DNA of 64,000 bases. Source: Acetobacterium wieringae (lineage in GTDB: Bacteria > Bacillota > Clostridia > Eubacteriales > Eubacteriaceae). The stretch is taken from positions 124,001 through 188,000 of the forward strand of contig NZ_LKEU01000033.1 of NCBI RefSeq assembly GCF_001766835.1. Direction: 5' to 3'. Shown piece after piece: positions 10,179 to 19,421 of the stretch. Below the pieces are notes generated by a model. The model was not told where the DNA came from. It saw only the letters and a list, made by a program, of their open reading frames with translations, and searched no databases. The position numbers and the translations under genes were made by a program. The number at the start of each line of letters is the position of its first letter. The stretch's first letter is position 1.

Positions 10179-11350
10179 ATGACTTTCTCCAGCAAGCCTT
10201 GACGCCATAAATCACCAAGAAGATCGCCTCTTTCAAACAATGACTTGATCAAATCATTGTTTGATGCCTTTTTTATCTCCGTGAAGCCATTATTTTTAAC
10301 CAGACAATAAAGTTCATCAAGTTCAACTGCATCTAAGAAATCCGGTGAGTGGGTGGATATAAAAACCTGACCTTCATTGACAGAATACAATCTGAACTCC
10401 TCAGCCAGTTCACTCAAGAGTTGTGGGTAAAGTTGGTTTTCCGGTTCCTCGACGCATAACAGCGCATGATGTGATGGATCATTCAAAAGAATTAAATAGG
10501 TGAACATCTTAATCGTTCCATCAGACATGTAACGGGAAATAAATGGATCTTTGAAATTCCCATCCTGAAAGCGTAAAACAATTCGCCCATCCGTTGTTTC
10601 CTGAGCCTCTACGTTTGTGATTCCCGGTATTCTCGCTTTCATTGTTTCCAGAATGTTCTCAAAAACGCTATAATAGTTTTCATACAAATATTTCGCTACA
10701 AGCGCCAGATTGTCTCCCGTTCTTGATAATTGTTCACTGTAACCAGCATCCCGGGGTATCCGTGCATCCTCAATTTGAAAATCCGATACATACCAATCCT
10801 CAATCAAACGTCGCAACTGCGATACTGCCACAAATTCCTTAAACTGTCCCAATCCCTTGATCGCCAAGATATCTGGGGAATCCAGTTTTTGTTCTTTTCG
10901 GCTGGCATTTTTAACATCATCATAAGTATTTAATTCGCCTACTGCTGCTGTTCCTTCGCCATAAGCAAAATCCAGAACTTTCCAAGGGGAACCCACTTGA
11001 CCGCGTCTGAACCGCAGCACCTCTTTTTTTATGATCGGGTTCTTTTTTTCATCCAAACTCACAACGAGTTCATAGGTAATTAGTGGTTCCTCTGCCGAAG
11101 GTCGAAACTTTATTTCAAATTCGATATCACCCTTTTCGCCCCGGGAAATCACCTCATAAAAACCGCCGCGTTTCGCCAGTGCTGCTCTGATATTCGTCAT
11201 CAAGGCATCATTTAGAAAACCAAATACATCAAACAAGGTTGATTTACCCGAACCATTCACCCCGAGAAAAACCGCCATGCTGGGGATCTCCTTGATTTCA
11301 ACGTCTCGTAATACTTTGTAGTTTTTGATTTTTATGGATTCGATTTTCAT
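10175..11350 (-). CDS. AAA-family ATPase (AAA_21/SMC-like), defence-type partner gene lost
   Basis: A 391-residue ABC-like ATPase of the OLD/RecF-type group. It has Walker A GVNGSGKST at residues 30-38, an SDGTIK segment corresponding to the signature region, Walker B with LLCVEEPENQLYP and the downstream STHSPDFLDAVE switch. Such ATPases are commonly encoded in pairs with a small DUF4276 protein; here only a remnant of that partner follows. The gene has its own strong promoter and a GAGG ribosome site, and sits between unrelated genes, which suggests acquisition as a module. A nuclease-associated or phage-defence role is an inference. Confidence 0.8.
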   Translation of the reverse strand: MKIESIKIKNYKVLRDVEIKEIPSMAVFLGVNGSGKSTLFDVFGFLNDALMTNIRAALAKRGGFYEVISRGEKGDIEFEIKFRPSAEEPLITYELVVSLDEKKNPIIKKEVLRFRRGQVGSPWKVLDFAYGEGTAAVGELNTYDDVKNASRKEQKLDSPDILAIKGLGQFKEFVAVSQLRRLIEDWYVSDFQIEDARIPRDAGYSEQLSRTGDNLALVAKYLYENYYSVFENILETMKARIPGITNVEAQETTDGRIVLRFQDGNFKDPFISRYMSDGTIKMFTYLILLNDPSHHALLCVEEPENQLYPQLLSELAEEFRLYSVNEGQVFISTHSPDFLDAVELDELYCLVKNNGFTEIKKASNNDLIKSLFERGDLLGDLWRQGLLEKVI

Positions 11351-11395
11351 TTAATCAGCCTCACTGCATTCATTTTCTCTATTTCATACGGTTTT

Positions 11396-11424
11396 ATTAT
11401 AGCAGATATCTCTGGCATCATCAA
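11396..11424 (-). promoter_or_regulatory. Strong candidate promoter of the AAA ATPase gene
   Basis: TTGATG (11419-11424) and a perfect TATAAT (11396-11401) on the minus strand are 17 bases apart. It is 46 bases upstream of the ATPase start codon. Confidence 0.65.
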
Positions 11425-11526
11425 TTTTTTCAATCAAGTCCCAAACCCGATGGCAATAAGGTACTCCGGTTGTCAATGATGATCATAAGTTTGTAAGTTA
11501 GTGGCAGACACGATCTCGGCCGATCA

Positions 11527-12330
11527 CTAATCAACCACTTGCCACTTTGTTGTATCATTAAGCTGCGCTTTAAAATCTGTCCAGGTCGAATTGTTGAGGC
11601 TCGTCATGCTAAAACTTTCCCGACTGTCATTCGAAGGATGCTTTACAATATATTCATACCACTTCCCATTTTCATGATTAAAAACCAGGTTGGTCGCCCA
11701 TTTGTTCGAATCACTTGTATCTTTGGCTGTATTCGCATAAATAATCGATTGATCCCATTCCGTTCCAAAAAAGTAGGGTTGAATTCTCAAGTCCGCCGAT
11801 TTTTTTTGATAGGCAGTTTTATCCAATACCGACTGCGGTATCAATTTCCATTCGCCACCATTTTCAGCCAGAATTTTCGCCCGATACGTATCATTCGAAA
11901 AGTTATTATCTGTGATACCCAAGTACGCTCGTTTTTGGTCAGGCGTCATCGCTTTGATCTTATCTAAAAGCACCCGTGTATCAAGATAAAGTCTGCCATC
12001 CGCAACCGTTGTGTGTTCTGAGCAGTACATGATCCCCACTGCCTGGTTCTCGCTCTCATAATAAGAATACCCGTAATAGACCCCACCGCCGGGACATAAA
12101 TGTGCTTCGTTACCATAATTTTCTTTCGCAAAAGTATTGATATCCAAACCTGGCGTCATCCGGGCTTGGGTTTCAAAAAGTCGGACAATATCCATACGCT
12201 GGGTATCACACAAGGATACCTGCGAATAGCTAACAAAGCCGAGCATCGTCGGGATGGCAAAAGCTGCTAGAACCGCCAGAATCACCAAAACAACAATCAT
12301 TTCGGTTAAGGTAAACCCTTTTTTATTCAT
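11527..12330 (-). CDS. Type IV prepilin-like protein, last gene of the pilus operon
   Basis: A 267-residue prepilin with the class III-type short leader MNKKG, cleavage expected before FTLTEMIVVLVILAVLAAFAIP, which forms the membrane helix with glutamate at position 5. The remaining ~230 residues are a unique globular domain with W, Y and N-rich stretches. The ATG at 12330 is chosen over an upstream in-frame start because AGAGGTG lies just before it and the leader then has the normal length. It ends the operon that starts near 20.6 kb and probably encodes a minor pilin or an adhesive tip pilin. Confidence 0.88.
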   Translation of the reverse strand: MNKKGFTLTEMIVVLVILAVLAAFAIPTMLGFVSYSQVSLCDTQRMDIVRLFETQARMTPGLDINTFAKENYGNEAHLCPGGGVYYGYSYYESENQAVGIMYCSEHTTVADGRLYLDTRVLLDKIKAMTPDQKRAYLGITDNNFSNDTYRAKILAENGGEWKLIPQSVLDKTAYQKKSADLRIQPYFFGTEWDQSIIYANTAKDTSDSNKWATNLVFNHENGKWYEYIVKHPSNDSRESFSMTSLNNSTWTDFKAQLNDTTKWQVVD

Positions 12331-12384
12331 CACGCACCTCTTTTTTGTATTGCTTTGACTATGCATAATTCAGGCCTCGTGGCA

Positions 12385-12912
12385 TTAAAAATCACCCTTA
12401 TTAACCAGTGTAATAACCAGATACCCTTTCTTATCGTCCCCATTAAGTTGAGTGTTCAGGGTTGCGCTTTTAATATTATTCATGACGATGCCACCTTTTA
12501 AAACCGACATCTCGTGCTTTGGGACAATTTCGTAATTCATGGTATTGCCATTGCTGACATTAAAGCTAAGTGCGGTGATCTGGTCGGTTTGATAGGCAAC
12601 ACCGTTAATCACCTCCACACAATTACCCTGGCTGTTAAAACCAATCCCGTAAACTGTAGTGGATGTCGGCTGAATGGTATCCACAGTGAAGCTTGTTGCC
12701 GTTGCCAGGGCATTTTGGAGATCAGTTTCAATATTGGTGATACTTTTCTGTTTATAGGAAATATCTCCTCCTCGGGTATATATTTTTTGGGACATGAGAA
12801 AAACAGAAATCACCGCAACCATTAGAATGCTGGTGATGATCAACGCCGCAATCACTTCAATGAGGGTAAAACCTTTTTTTGATCTGAAGAAATTTAGCTT
12901 TTTCATGCCCAT
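12385..12912 (-). CDS. Type IV minor prepilin
   Basis: A 175-residue prepilin: short basic leader ending KKG, then FTLIEVIAALIITSILMVAVISVF as the N-terminal helix with glutamate 5. The body includes a segment resembling PilW/PilV-type minor pilins, with conserved hydroxylated strands. Two ATGs, 12912 and 12906, overlap the stop codon of the preceding pilin gene (stop at 12903), so translation is coupled. Together with its neighbours it probably forms the minor pilin complex that primes pilus assembly. Confidence 0.88.
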   Translation of the reverse strand: MGMKKLNFFRSKKGFTLIEVIAALIITSILMVAVISVFLMSQKIYTRGGDISYKQKSITNIETDLQNALATATSFTVDTIQPTSTTVYGIGFNSQGNCVEVINGVAYQTDQITALSFNVSNGNTMNYEIVPKHEMSVLKGGIVMNNIKSATLNTQLNGDDKKGYLVITLVNKGDF

Positions 12913-13364
12913 ACACCACCCTTTTTAGCAAAGGCTTTTAATTCAATGTACGATTCATCGTTATTATAATATATACGCACCATAACCGTATAAACAACAT
13001 AGTCTACCGCACTGCCGTTGACACTTTTTCTGACTGTCCCTTCCTGAATCATATATTGCTTTCTAGGATCTTGTCCAGCTGAAAGGTTCGTTATTGTTTT
13101 GGGATCTGCAAAACTATCCCTTTTTATTGCATCCCCCGTTGATAAACTGGACGGATTTTTATCCTCAGACAACTGGCTCATAATTGAATCAATCAAATCC
13201 TGGGCCTGGGCTGCCTGATTATTTTTTGAATCACTGAATACTATCATCTTTTGACCGTATAGAAGGGCTCCAAGGATGGTAACGAGAATGATGGCAATAA
13301 TAGCAGTTGCAGCGACGGTTTCTATTAAAGTAACACCAGCATTGTTTTTTAATATCTTTTTCAT
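12903..13364 (-). CDS. Type IV minor prepilin
   Basis: A 153-residue prepilin with leader MKKILKNNAG and mature start VTLIETVAATAIIAIILVTILGALL. The residue after the cleavage glycine is V and not F, which is less common, but glutamate 5 is present. The start at 13364 follows AAGGAGGG with four bases spacing; an upstream in-frame extension overlapping the previous gene is rejected. It begins 10 bases after the 811-residue protein gene ends and overlaps the next minor pilin. Confidence 0.86.
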   Translation of the reverse strand: MKKILKNNAGVTLIETVAATAIIAIILVTILGALLYGQKMIVFSDSKNNQAAQAQDLIDSIMSQLSEDKNPSSLSTGDAIKRDSFADPKTITNLSAGQDPRKQYMIQEGTVRKSVNGSAVDYVVYTVMVRIYYNNDESYIELKAFAKKGGVWA

Positions 13365-13374
13365 GATGCCCTCC

Positions 13375-15810
13375 TTAATAGTATTTTTCGGTACCCGTTG
13401 TGATTTTCCCATTTGTTACATCTCCTGTTGTTCCTCCTCCAGAACCGCCCGCCCCACCTACGCCTTTAGGCTCACTCGGCGTTGGCAACGAAACATTCAA
13501 GGTTACCCAAGCTGGCGGTGAAATTGCTTCAACGCTCAAATTGTTTGGTATGATATCAGAAGATACTGTTGCAATATAATTATTCGCTGACAATAGACTC
13601 CCTTTGTTCACGAAGACATCCTGATTGTCAACCTTGCTCCAACCCCATTTCTGTATGGCTGTTTTTACACTTACCCTCGTTTTTATATCACCTACAGCAA
13701 AATACCTGACATTGCCATCGTTCTGTTCCTGGAATTTAATCAAATCACTGTCAAAATAAATCCGCTTTGCATTTGCCTCAATCTGACATAAACTATCAAT
13801 ATTATCACCAGTTATATTCACTACCCCGCCAAAAACCAACAAATCTGCGTTATTTATCTTAACTTTTGACAGCACCTGACGATAGCCATTAGCAAAACGC
13901 ACGTTTAATAATTTTCCTGATATTGGCTTGATTTCAAGGTTTCCAATCGTTCGTTCCAGATACGTTTTTCCCGAAACGTCAAAATACTCTGTCGTAATTT
14001 CTGCACTTTTTATAAAATCCAGAGCAAAATTCGACGCATTAGCATCCGCTTTTAATTCAGCCGGTTGTTTCTCCACACTGGCATTGATCCCCACCTGATT
14101 TCCATTGGTTCCGATAATTTTTATAATATTCGATTGGATTTGAAGTTGTGAGTTATCATTTAATATCAAACTGTCACAGGTTAATGAATACAAATTTAAG
14201 AAGGAAAGATTATGCTTATTATTCTCTCCTACCGCAACAGGTATTGGTTCTATTCTTCCGACAATCATCTGATTCTGATTGGCATTTGCACCTGTTGCAC
14301 CGATTACCGAAAGCTCTGTTTGGTCTGCCAGTTTAAGATCCCCCGCTTTTAAATATTTAATGTTTTTAAATTCTATTATTGGGCGGGAATTTATAGCGGT
14401 GAGATTTCCATGCAACCAAAAGTTTTCGCAATCCCATGTAACTTTTGTGTTATTCTGTAAAGTTACTGTGCTCTTGTTTTCCTCGGACCCAATTGAAATG
14501 TTTTTTGCTTTGAAGGTATTTCCGTAATCTTTCCCGCCATCCTGTGCAACATTGGTCAACAAATTAACATTACCTCGTATTAAAATGCTTCCTGTGCAAT
14601 CCCAGTTAATTATTGATTTATCTCTTAGTATAATGTTTCCACCCGTGTTGTTATTATAGTTTCCGACAATGATATTTTCAGCCTCTATCGTAAGTGATGA
14701 CTGAGTTCCACTTGGATCATTTATCTTTATATCTCCATTGATCCAGAGATTTTTACACTTAATGATAAGATGTGAGTTATCCTTTATTACTAAGTCCCCT
14801 TCAAAAATCATATTTTCAGCTTCAAACGTATTTGTGCAATTTTCCATGTTGTTCTGAACATAGTCCTTTTTAAACCTGAGTTCGTTAGTTGCTTTTACAT
14901 TGAATATAGCCTTCCAAACATTCTTATCAACTGTTTGAAACGGTGCAGTAAAACATATATCTTTTGCAGTAAGATTTAGAGTATTCTCCTGAATCCAATT
15001 AAACTTAACACTCTTATCATTTGGATTTTTTTTATCCCTGCCAACATCCAAACTTAATCCTGGTGCAGATACCGTGAGTGCATTATTCACGTAGTTACAA
15101 TCAAATTTGCCAGTTTGATCAACTCCATTTTTTTGAATAATACATTTATTGTTCTTCTCCAAGTCAATTTTTGTATCCAACCAGTCAGCACTTGCATCAC
15201 CAGGTATTGTAGGAATGCTCCCCGTCATTTCGCTGACACTTGCCGCTTGATAATTCATGCTTACTTCATAATCAAGCTTTCGTCTTAGTTTATGGGTTGT
15301 AATTTTAAATATATATTTTAGTTCTTTGTTCGATGAAGCAGTTTGAGCCGAAACAACTTCAGGCGTCACATTTAAAATTCCAACCGCATCACTTTCACCC
15401 GTTATCTCTTTTAATGTCCCGGCGATGTTTTTTTCGTCACCACCAATATAATATGGCGCTTTCATATATGCTTCAATTTCAGCTATTTTGTTATTAATCT
15501 GTGCTTGAATCGAGGCGACACTTCTCGCATCGGCTCTTTCAAGTTCCAAATACAAGTTTTTCAAATTGGTGTTCTCTATTTCCAACCACTTCATCCGCTC
15601 ATTAATCTCAATCTTCCCATACTCAATCACCGACTTGGCATCAATATAGGCCTGACGGCTTTCCACTGTTTCCTGGGTAAAGGTAAAATCACTGTTGGCC
15701 ACGGCCAGCAGCGAGGCCACCATGATCATAATAATCATACCGATAATCAGAACAAACGCCAATGAACTGCCTTGTTGATTCTTTAGTTTTTCAATGATTC
15801 TAATACTCAC
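13375..15810 (-). CDS. Large PilX-like pilus-associated protein with repetitive beta-rich body
   Basis: An 811-residue protein with a single N-terminal membrane helix (about residues 15-40, GSSLAFVLIIGMIIMIMVAS) preceded by a short basic segment ending in G-S, similar to PilX-type minor pilins. A helical stretch with EINERMKWLEIEN follows, then about 500 residues of short degenerate repeats (patterns such as NNT-ITWDCE, LWINGDIKIND, NIILRDKSIINW) that look like a right-handed beta-helix. It ends in a glycine-rich G-A-G-G-S-G-G-G-T linker and TGKITTGTEKYY. It has no prepilin glutamate-5 motif. The GTG start at 15810 follows GGAGGG. A surface-exposed adhesin or pilus-tip role is inferred. Confidence 0.8.
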   Translation of the reverse strand: MSIRIIEKLKNQQGSSLAFVLIIGMIIMIMVASLLAVANSDFTFTQETVESRQAYIDAKSVIEYGKIEINERMKWLEIENTNLKNLYLELERADARSVASIQAQINNKIAEIEAYMKAPYYIGGDEKNIAGTLKEITGESDAVGILNVTPEVVSAQTASSNKELKYIFKITTHKLRRKLDYEVSMNYQAASVSEMTGSIPTIPGDASADWLDTKIDLEKNNKCIIQKNGVDQTGKFDCNYVNNALTVSAPGLSLDVGRDKKNPNDKSVKFNWIQENTLNLTAKDICFTAPFQTVDKNVWKAIFNVKATNELRFKKDYVQNNMENCTNTFEAENMIFEGDLVIKDNSHLIIKCKNLWINGDIKINDPSGTQSSLTIEAENIIVGNYNNNTGGNIILRDKSIINWDCTGSILIRGNVNLLTNVAQDGGKDYGNTFKAKNISIGSEENKSTVTLQNNTKVTWDCENFWLHGNLTAINSRPIIEFKNIKYLKAGDLKLADQTELSVIGATGANANQNQMIVGRIEPIPVAVGENNKHNLSFLNLYSLTCDSLILNDNSQLQIQSNIIKIIGTNGNQVGINASVEKQPAELKADANASNFALDFIKSAEITTEYFDVSGKTYLERTIGNLEIKPISGKLLNVRFANGYRQVLSKVKINNADLLVFGGVVNITGDNIDSLCQIEANAKRIYFDSDLIKFQEQNDGNVRYFAVGDIKTRVSVKTAIQKWGWSKVDNQDVFVNKGSLLSANNYIATVSSDIIPNNLSVEAISPPAWVTLNVSLPTPSEPKGVGGAGGSGGGTTGDVTNGKITTGTEKYY

Positions 15811-15920
15811 GGTAGCCCTCCACCCAATTCATATGGTTTATATTTCAAAAAGCCTTTGTGTTACTGACATTGTGCCAGCCGATCTTATTACCATCAACAA
15901 TACCTGCTTTTAATGACTGT

Positions 15921-16688
15921 TTACTTTTCCATCATATATACCGTAAATGTTACGCTAATACTAATATTACCGCCATTTAATTGTGGCACTGTGGTGGCTG
16001 TTGTTCCCGCCGTTGTTGTCGCTTCCGGGGCAATGGCAAACGCTGTAATCACCATATCCGGCCGGGCAGCTACGGCATCCAGCAAGCGATAAAAGTTTGT
16101 TTGCGTGCCGGCGAGCTCCATACTCACCACCCCGGTCCAGGTTTCAGCTCCATCCCCACTGGCTTCCGAATCCGTACTTTCAGAGCTTGTTGTTTCAGTT
16201 GTTTCGTTACTACTATTAACCACCTCTTTTGCAGCAGCGGTTATATCTTCTGTTGATATTGAATCGGTTGTTGTACTTTCTGTGCCCACTGATGCCGACG
16301 CCTGTTGGTCTGGTATGTAGGCGGTAAATGTCTCCACCCCAGCCAACGCATTACTTTCGATCGCCAAAACCTTGGGTGATAAACTATAGTCCAGACATAA
16401 TTGAGTCAACAACTTATCCAATCCCTCATTGGTCAGCTTCGGCTGGAACGGCCCCTTTAGACTGGCTAGATTGGTGGTGGCGTCATCCCGGGCCTGCATG
16501 GTGGATGGAATACTATCAATAGCCATCACCATCGACTCCTGAGTAAAGCGGGCCTCCGTCGCCTGATCACGAACCACCTGATAACTGCTATAGCTTGGTA
16601 ACATTACAAAATAGAGACTGAAAAAACCAATCAGAAAGCAGCCCAAAATATAGATGAGCAGCTTTTCTCTTTGCGTCAACTTTTTCAT
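15921..16688 (-). CDS. pilO: Type IV pilus inner-membrane assembly protein, PilO-like
   Basis: A 255-residue protein with a short cytoplasmic start, one membrane helix (about residues 9-30, LLIYILGCFLIGFFSLYFVMLP), a coiled coil and a ferredoxin-like C-terminal domain interrupted by a long serine- and threonine-rich insert (about residues 140-185). This matches PilO, which pairs with PilN to form the alignment complex around the assembly platform. Its start overlaps the PilM-PilN gene by four bases, the usual PilMNO order. The T/S/E-rich insert is unusual. Confidence 0.85.
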   Translation of the reverse strand: MKKLTQREKLLIYILGCFLIGFFSLYFVMLPSYSSYQVVRDQATEARFTQESMVMAIDSIPSTMQARDDATTNLASLKGPFQPKLTNEGLDKLLTQLCLDYSLSPKVLAIESNALAGVETFTAYIPDQQASASVGTESTTTDSISTEDITAAAKEVVNSSNETTETTSSESTDSEASGDGAETWTGVVSMELAGTQTNFYRLLDAVAARPDMVITAFAIAPEATTTAGTTATTVPQLNGGNISISVTFTVYMMEK

Positions 16689-18193
16689 TGGCTACCACCT
16701 GCCTTCAGATAGGCAACCGCCACAAACCCGAATCCACTGGACGTTGATGTCGTTGATGTCGTCGTTGTCGGGGTGGTTGTACTTGTCTGTGATGAGATTT
16801 CCGCATAGCCTGTATATTCCACCTCGGTAAAATAGCCAGTGCTTTTTAATCGCTCAATATAGCGGGCCGCTTCCTTTTCGTTATTGGCGATGGCCACAAT
16901 CTGGATTGCCCCGGTGCTGCCATCGTAATCCAGAGAACTCAAGGCAATCACTCCATTGCCCATGGTTGAAAGGGTAGTCATGGTCTGAGCCCCCAGATTG
17001 GGGTTACTGCTGATTGCCGCAGTGATGGCTTCCACATTTGAAATTTCTGACTGAATCCCACTAACCTCCTCTGCCAGTTCCGTAGCCTGCAGATACTCCG
17101 CCTGATTGTTGGCATCGCTGATATAGGCATTGGATGCTTCCAAACTTTTCTGGGCACTGTATTTCAAGCCAAAGAAGACCCCAAATACAACCAGGCTGAT
17201 CAGGATCATGGCCGCCGGAAGGATTAAGGCCTTGTATTCAAAGGGTAACTCCTTTTTTTTCACATTGCTTTTTTTGAACGCCGTAAACAGATTAAGGGGC
17301 TTTAGGCCGTCAAAAAATCCGGCAATGGGATAGATAAAAGACCCAAAATCAAAGGATTCATCGATCACAAAGCCACTCTTTATGTTCGGGGTCTGGGGAA
17401 TAATAAACAGATTGAGCTCGGGATCGAAATTCAACTCCCGGAGCCTGCTCAGTTCAAACTCATCCAACCCGGCATAAAGGCTCATATTCAGGGTATGTTC
17501 TGATTTCTGGGATTTGTTAAACTGAATCAGGGATGACAGCTTCCCGGAGAGTTCATCGGCAAAGGCATCGGTGCCCCGCTCCGAAAGTAACCGCGACCGG
17601 TTGGAAAAAATATAAATACCATTTTCAAAGAGGAGCGAAACCAGGTTTTTCCCGTCGAGAATATTGAGGGCAAAGGTCATTTTTTTAAAGTCTTTAGTGG
17701 CCGTCACATATTGAATCAGGCTGTTGAGACCGACATCAATGCTCTTAATCTGTATCTTCAGGCTGGCAAACATGGTGACATAGGAATCCAGCACCCGCTT
17801 TTCAACCCCGCAGCAAAACAGATTATTTCCTGACACACCAGGAATCCGGGTATAATCCACCACCAGCTCATCATAATTACCGGCCGTATCTTCAAACTCG
17901 GTGGTCGCTACGGCAGCCAGTTCCTTTGGTTTGAGCTTGGGCACCTCAACATTTTTAGTGGCAATCAGGCTGCTATCGATAACCAGTTTCATATTTTTAA
18001 ACAAACGCGGATTTTCTTTTAGTGCTGCGGTAATGGTTTCTTTCACCACCTCTTCATTGGTGATAACCCCATTAATCAGCCCACCGGCCTCCACTGGCAG
18101 GGTTTTATAATTGAATATATTAAGACGGCCCTTTTTAATTGTCCCCTGGAGGACCTGAATGCCATCGTTTGAAAAATAGACCAGTGTCTGCAT
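16685..18193 (-). CDS. pilM: PilM-PilN fusion protein of the type IV pilus
   Basis: Residues 1 to about 310 have the actin-fold character of PilM (start QTLVYFSNDGIQVLQG; NILDGKNLVSLLFENGIYIFSNRSRLLSERGTD pieces). A membrane helix at about 325-348 (ALILPAAMILISLVVFGVFFGL) follows, then a coiled coil and a small domain with GVIALSSLDYDGSTGAIQI typical of PilN, and a threonine-rich segment near the C-terminus. In most bacteria PilM and PilN are separate, with PilM binding the N-terminal peptide of PilN. Here the two parts are one 502-residue polypeptide. It overlaps pilO and lies 11 bases after pilC. Confidence 0.85.
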   Translation of the reverse strand: MQTLVYFSNDGIQVLQGTIKKGRLNIFNYKTLPVEAGGLINGVITNEEVVKETITAALKENPRLFKNMKLVIDSSLIATKNVEVPKLKPKELAAVATTEFEDTAGNYDELVVDYTRIPGVSGNNLFCCGVEKRVLDSYVTMFASLKIQIKSIDVGLNSLIQYVTATKDFKKMTFALNILDGKNLVSLLFENGIYIFSNRSRLLSERGTDAFADELSGKLSSLIQFNKSQKSEHTLNMSLYAGLDEFELSRLRELNFDPELNLFIIPQTPNIKSGFVIDESFDFGSFIYPIAGFFDGLKPLNLFTAFKKSNVKKKELPFEYKALILPAAMILISLVVFGVFFGLKYSAQKSLEASNAYISDANNQAEYLQATELAEEVSGIQSEISNVEAITAAISSNPNLGAQTMTTLSTMGNGVIALSSLDYDGSTGAIQIVAIANNEKEAARYIERLKSTGYFTEVEYTGYAEISSQTSTTTPTTTTSTTSTSSGFGFVAVAYLKAGGSQ

Positions 18194-18204
18194 ATAAAGC
18201 CTTC

Positions 18205-19389
18205 CTATCCGATATTTTGGTACAAGGTCATAATTGGAAGCATGACCGATAAAATGATGGCGCCGACAATTGAGGCCATAATAATAATCATTATCGGCTC
18301 AATAAAGGTGACCAGCCGGGTGGTCGCCATTTCGGCCTCATAGTCAAACGAATCCGCCACGGATTCCAGCATGTCATCCAGGTTCCCGGACTCTTCGCCG
18401 ATATAAATGGTCGACACCAGCTTGGCATCAAAGCCCTCAATGGTCTGGATTGAAGCCGACAGTGGCTCACCGTTGCGCACCTGTTCAATGGCCTGGGGAA
18501 ACTGGGACTGTAAATAGCTGTTGCCGATAGTGGCGCCGCTGATGGTCAGGGCGTTAATCATCGCCAGACCGCTGGAATAAAGAGAGCTCAAGGTTCTCGC
18601 AAAACGGGCCGTATAAATAATCTTCATTAGCTTGCCAATCTTGGGAATTTTTAGTTTAAACTGATCCAGCGCTTTTTTGATCTGGGGAACAGTGACTAAA
18701 AAGCCCCCCAGGACAATGAAAACCAATAGTCCAATCAGATAGATATACCAGTAGGTCGTCATGGAGTTACTGATATTAATCATCAGCTGAGTGATCGCCG
18801 GCAATTCAATGCCCTCAAAGAGAGTAAAAAACTGCGGTAAAATCAGGGTAAAGATCAATACTACCACCATTATCGTAATCACAAAGAGAATGATCGGGTA
18901 GGTCATGGCACTTTTGATTTTGCCCCGGAGCTTGTGCTCCTTCTCATAATGATCGGCCATTTTCCGGGCGGTGCCCTCCATCTGACCACTGGCCTCGCCG
19001 GATTTATACATATTGATCAAAAGCTCCGGAAACGAGCCACCGGTTGCTTCCATGGCATAGGACAGGGTATTTCCCCGCTGAATTTCCTGATAGAGGATCC
19101 CATAAACCTTTTTGATCGCCGGTTTAATATCCCGCTCTTCCATAATCTTGATGGCCCGGATCATGGTAATCCCCGAGCCCAGCATACTGGCAATCTGCCG
19201 GGAGAAGTCCGATATTTCCATGGGTTTCAGTTTATAGACCTGATGGTGCTCCTGAATCTCCTGAATATGCAGTGCAAATTCATTATTCTGACGCAGGGTG
19301 CGCCGCACCAGCTCCGGAGAGGTGGCCTCCATGGTGCCCTTGATGAGCTGAGACTGTAAATTTTTAGCTGTGTATTTATAAACCGGCAT
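18205..19389 (-). CDS. pilC: Type IV pilus inner-membrane platform protein PilC
   Basis: A 394-residue GspF-family protein that acts as the rotating platform on which PilB and PilT work. It has the two repeated GspF domains, with signatures such as FSRQIASMLGSGITMIRAIKIM and FARTLSSLYSSGLAMINALTIS, and three membrane helices (about 170-190, 220-240 and 365-390). Length and architecture are typical. Located between pilD and the PilM-PilN gene. Confidence 0.94.
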   Translation of the reverse strand: MPVYKYTAKNLQSQLIKGTMEATSPELVRRTLRQNNEFALHIQEIQEHHQVYKLKPMEISDFSRQIASMLGSGITMIRAIKIMEERDIKPAIKKVYGILYQEIQRGNTLSYAMEATGGSFPELLINMYKSGEASGQMEGTARKMADHYEKEHKLRGKIKSAMTYPIILFVITIMVVVLIFTLILPQFFTLFEGIELPAITQLMINISNSMTTYWYIYLIGLLVFIVLGGFLVTVPQIKKALDQFKLKIPKIGKLMKIIYTARFARTLSSLYSSGLAMINALTISGATIGNSYLQSQFPQAIEQVRNGEPLSASIQTIEGFDAKLVSTIYIGEESGNLDDMLESVADSFDYEAEMATTRLVTFIEPIMIIIMASIVGAIILSVMLPIMTLYQNIG

Positions 19390-19421
19390 AGGGCCTCCGT
19401 AATTGACTTTAACTTAAGTGA

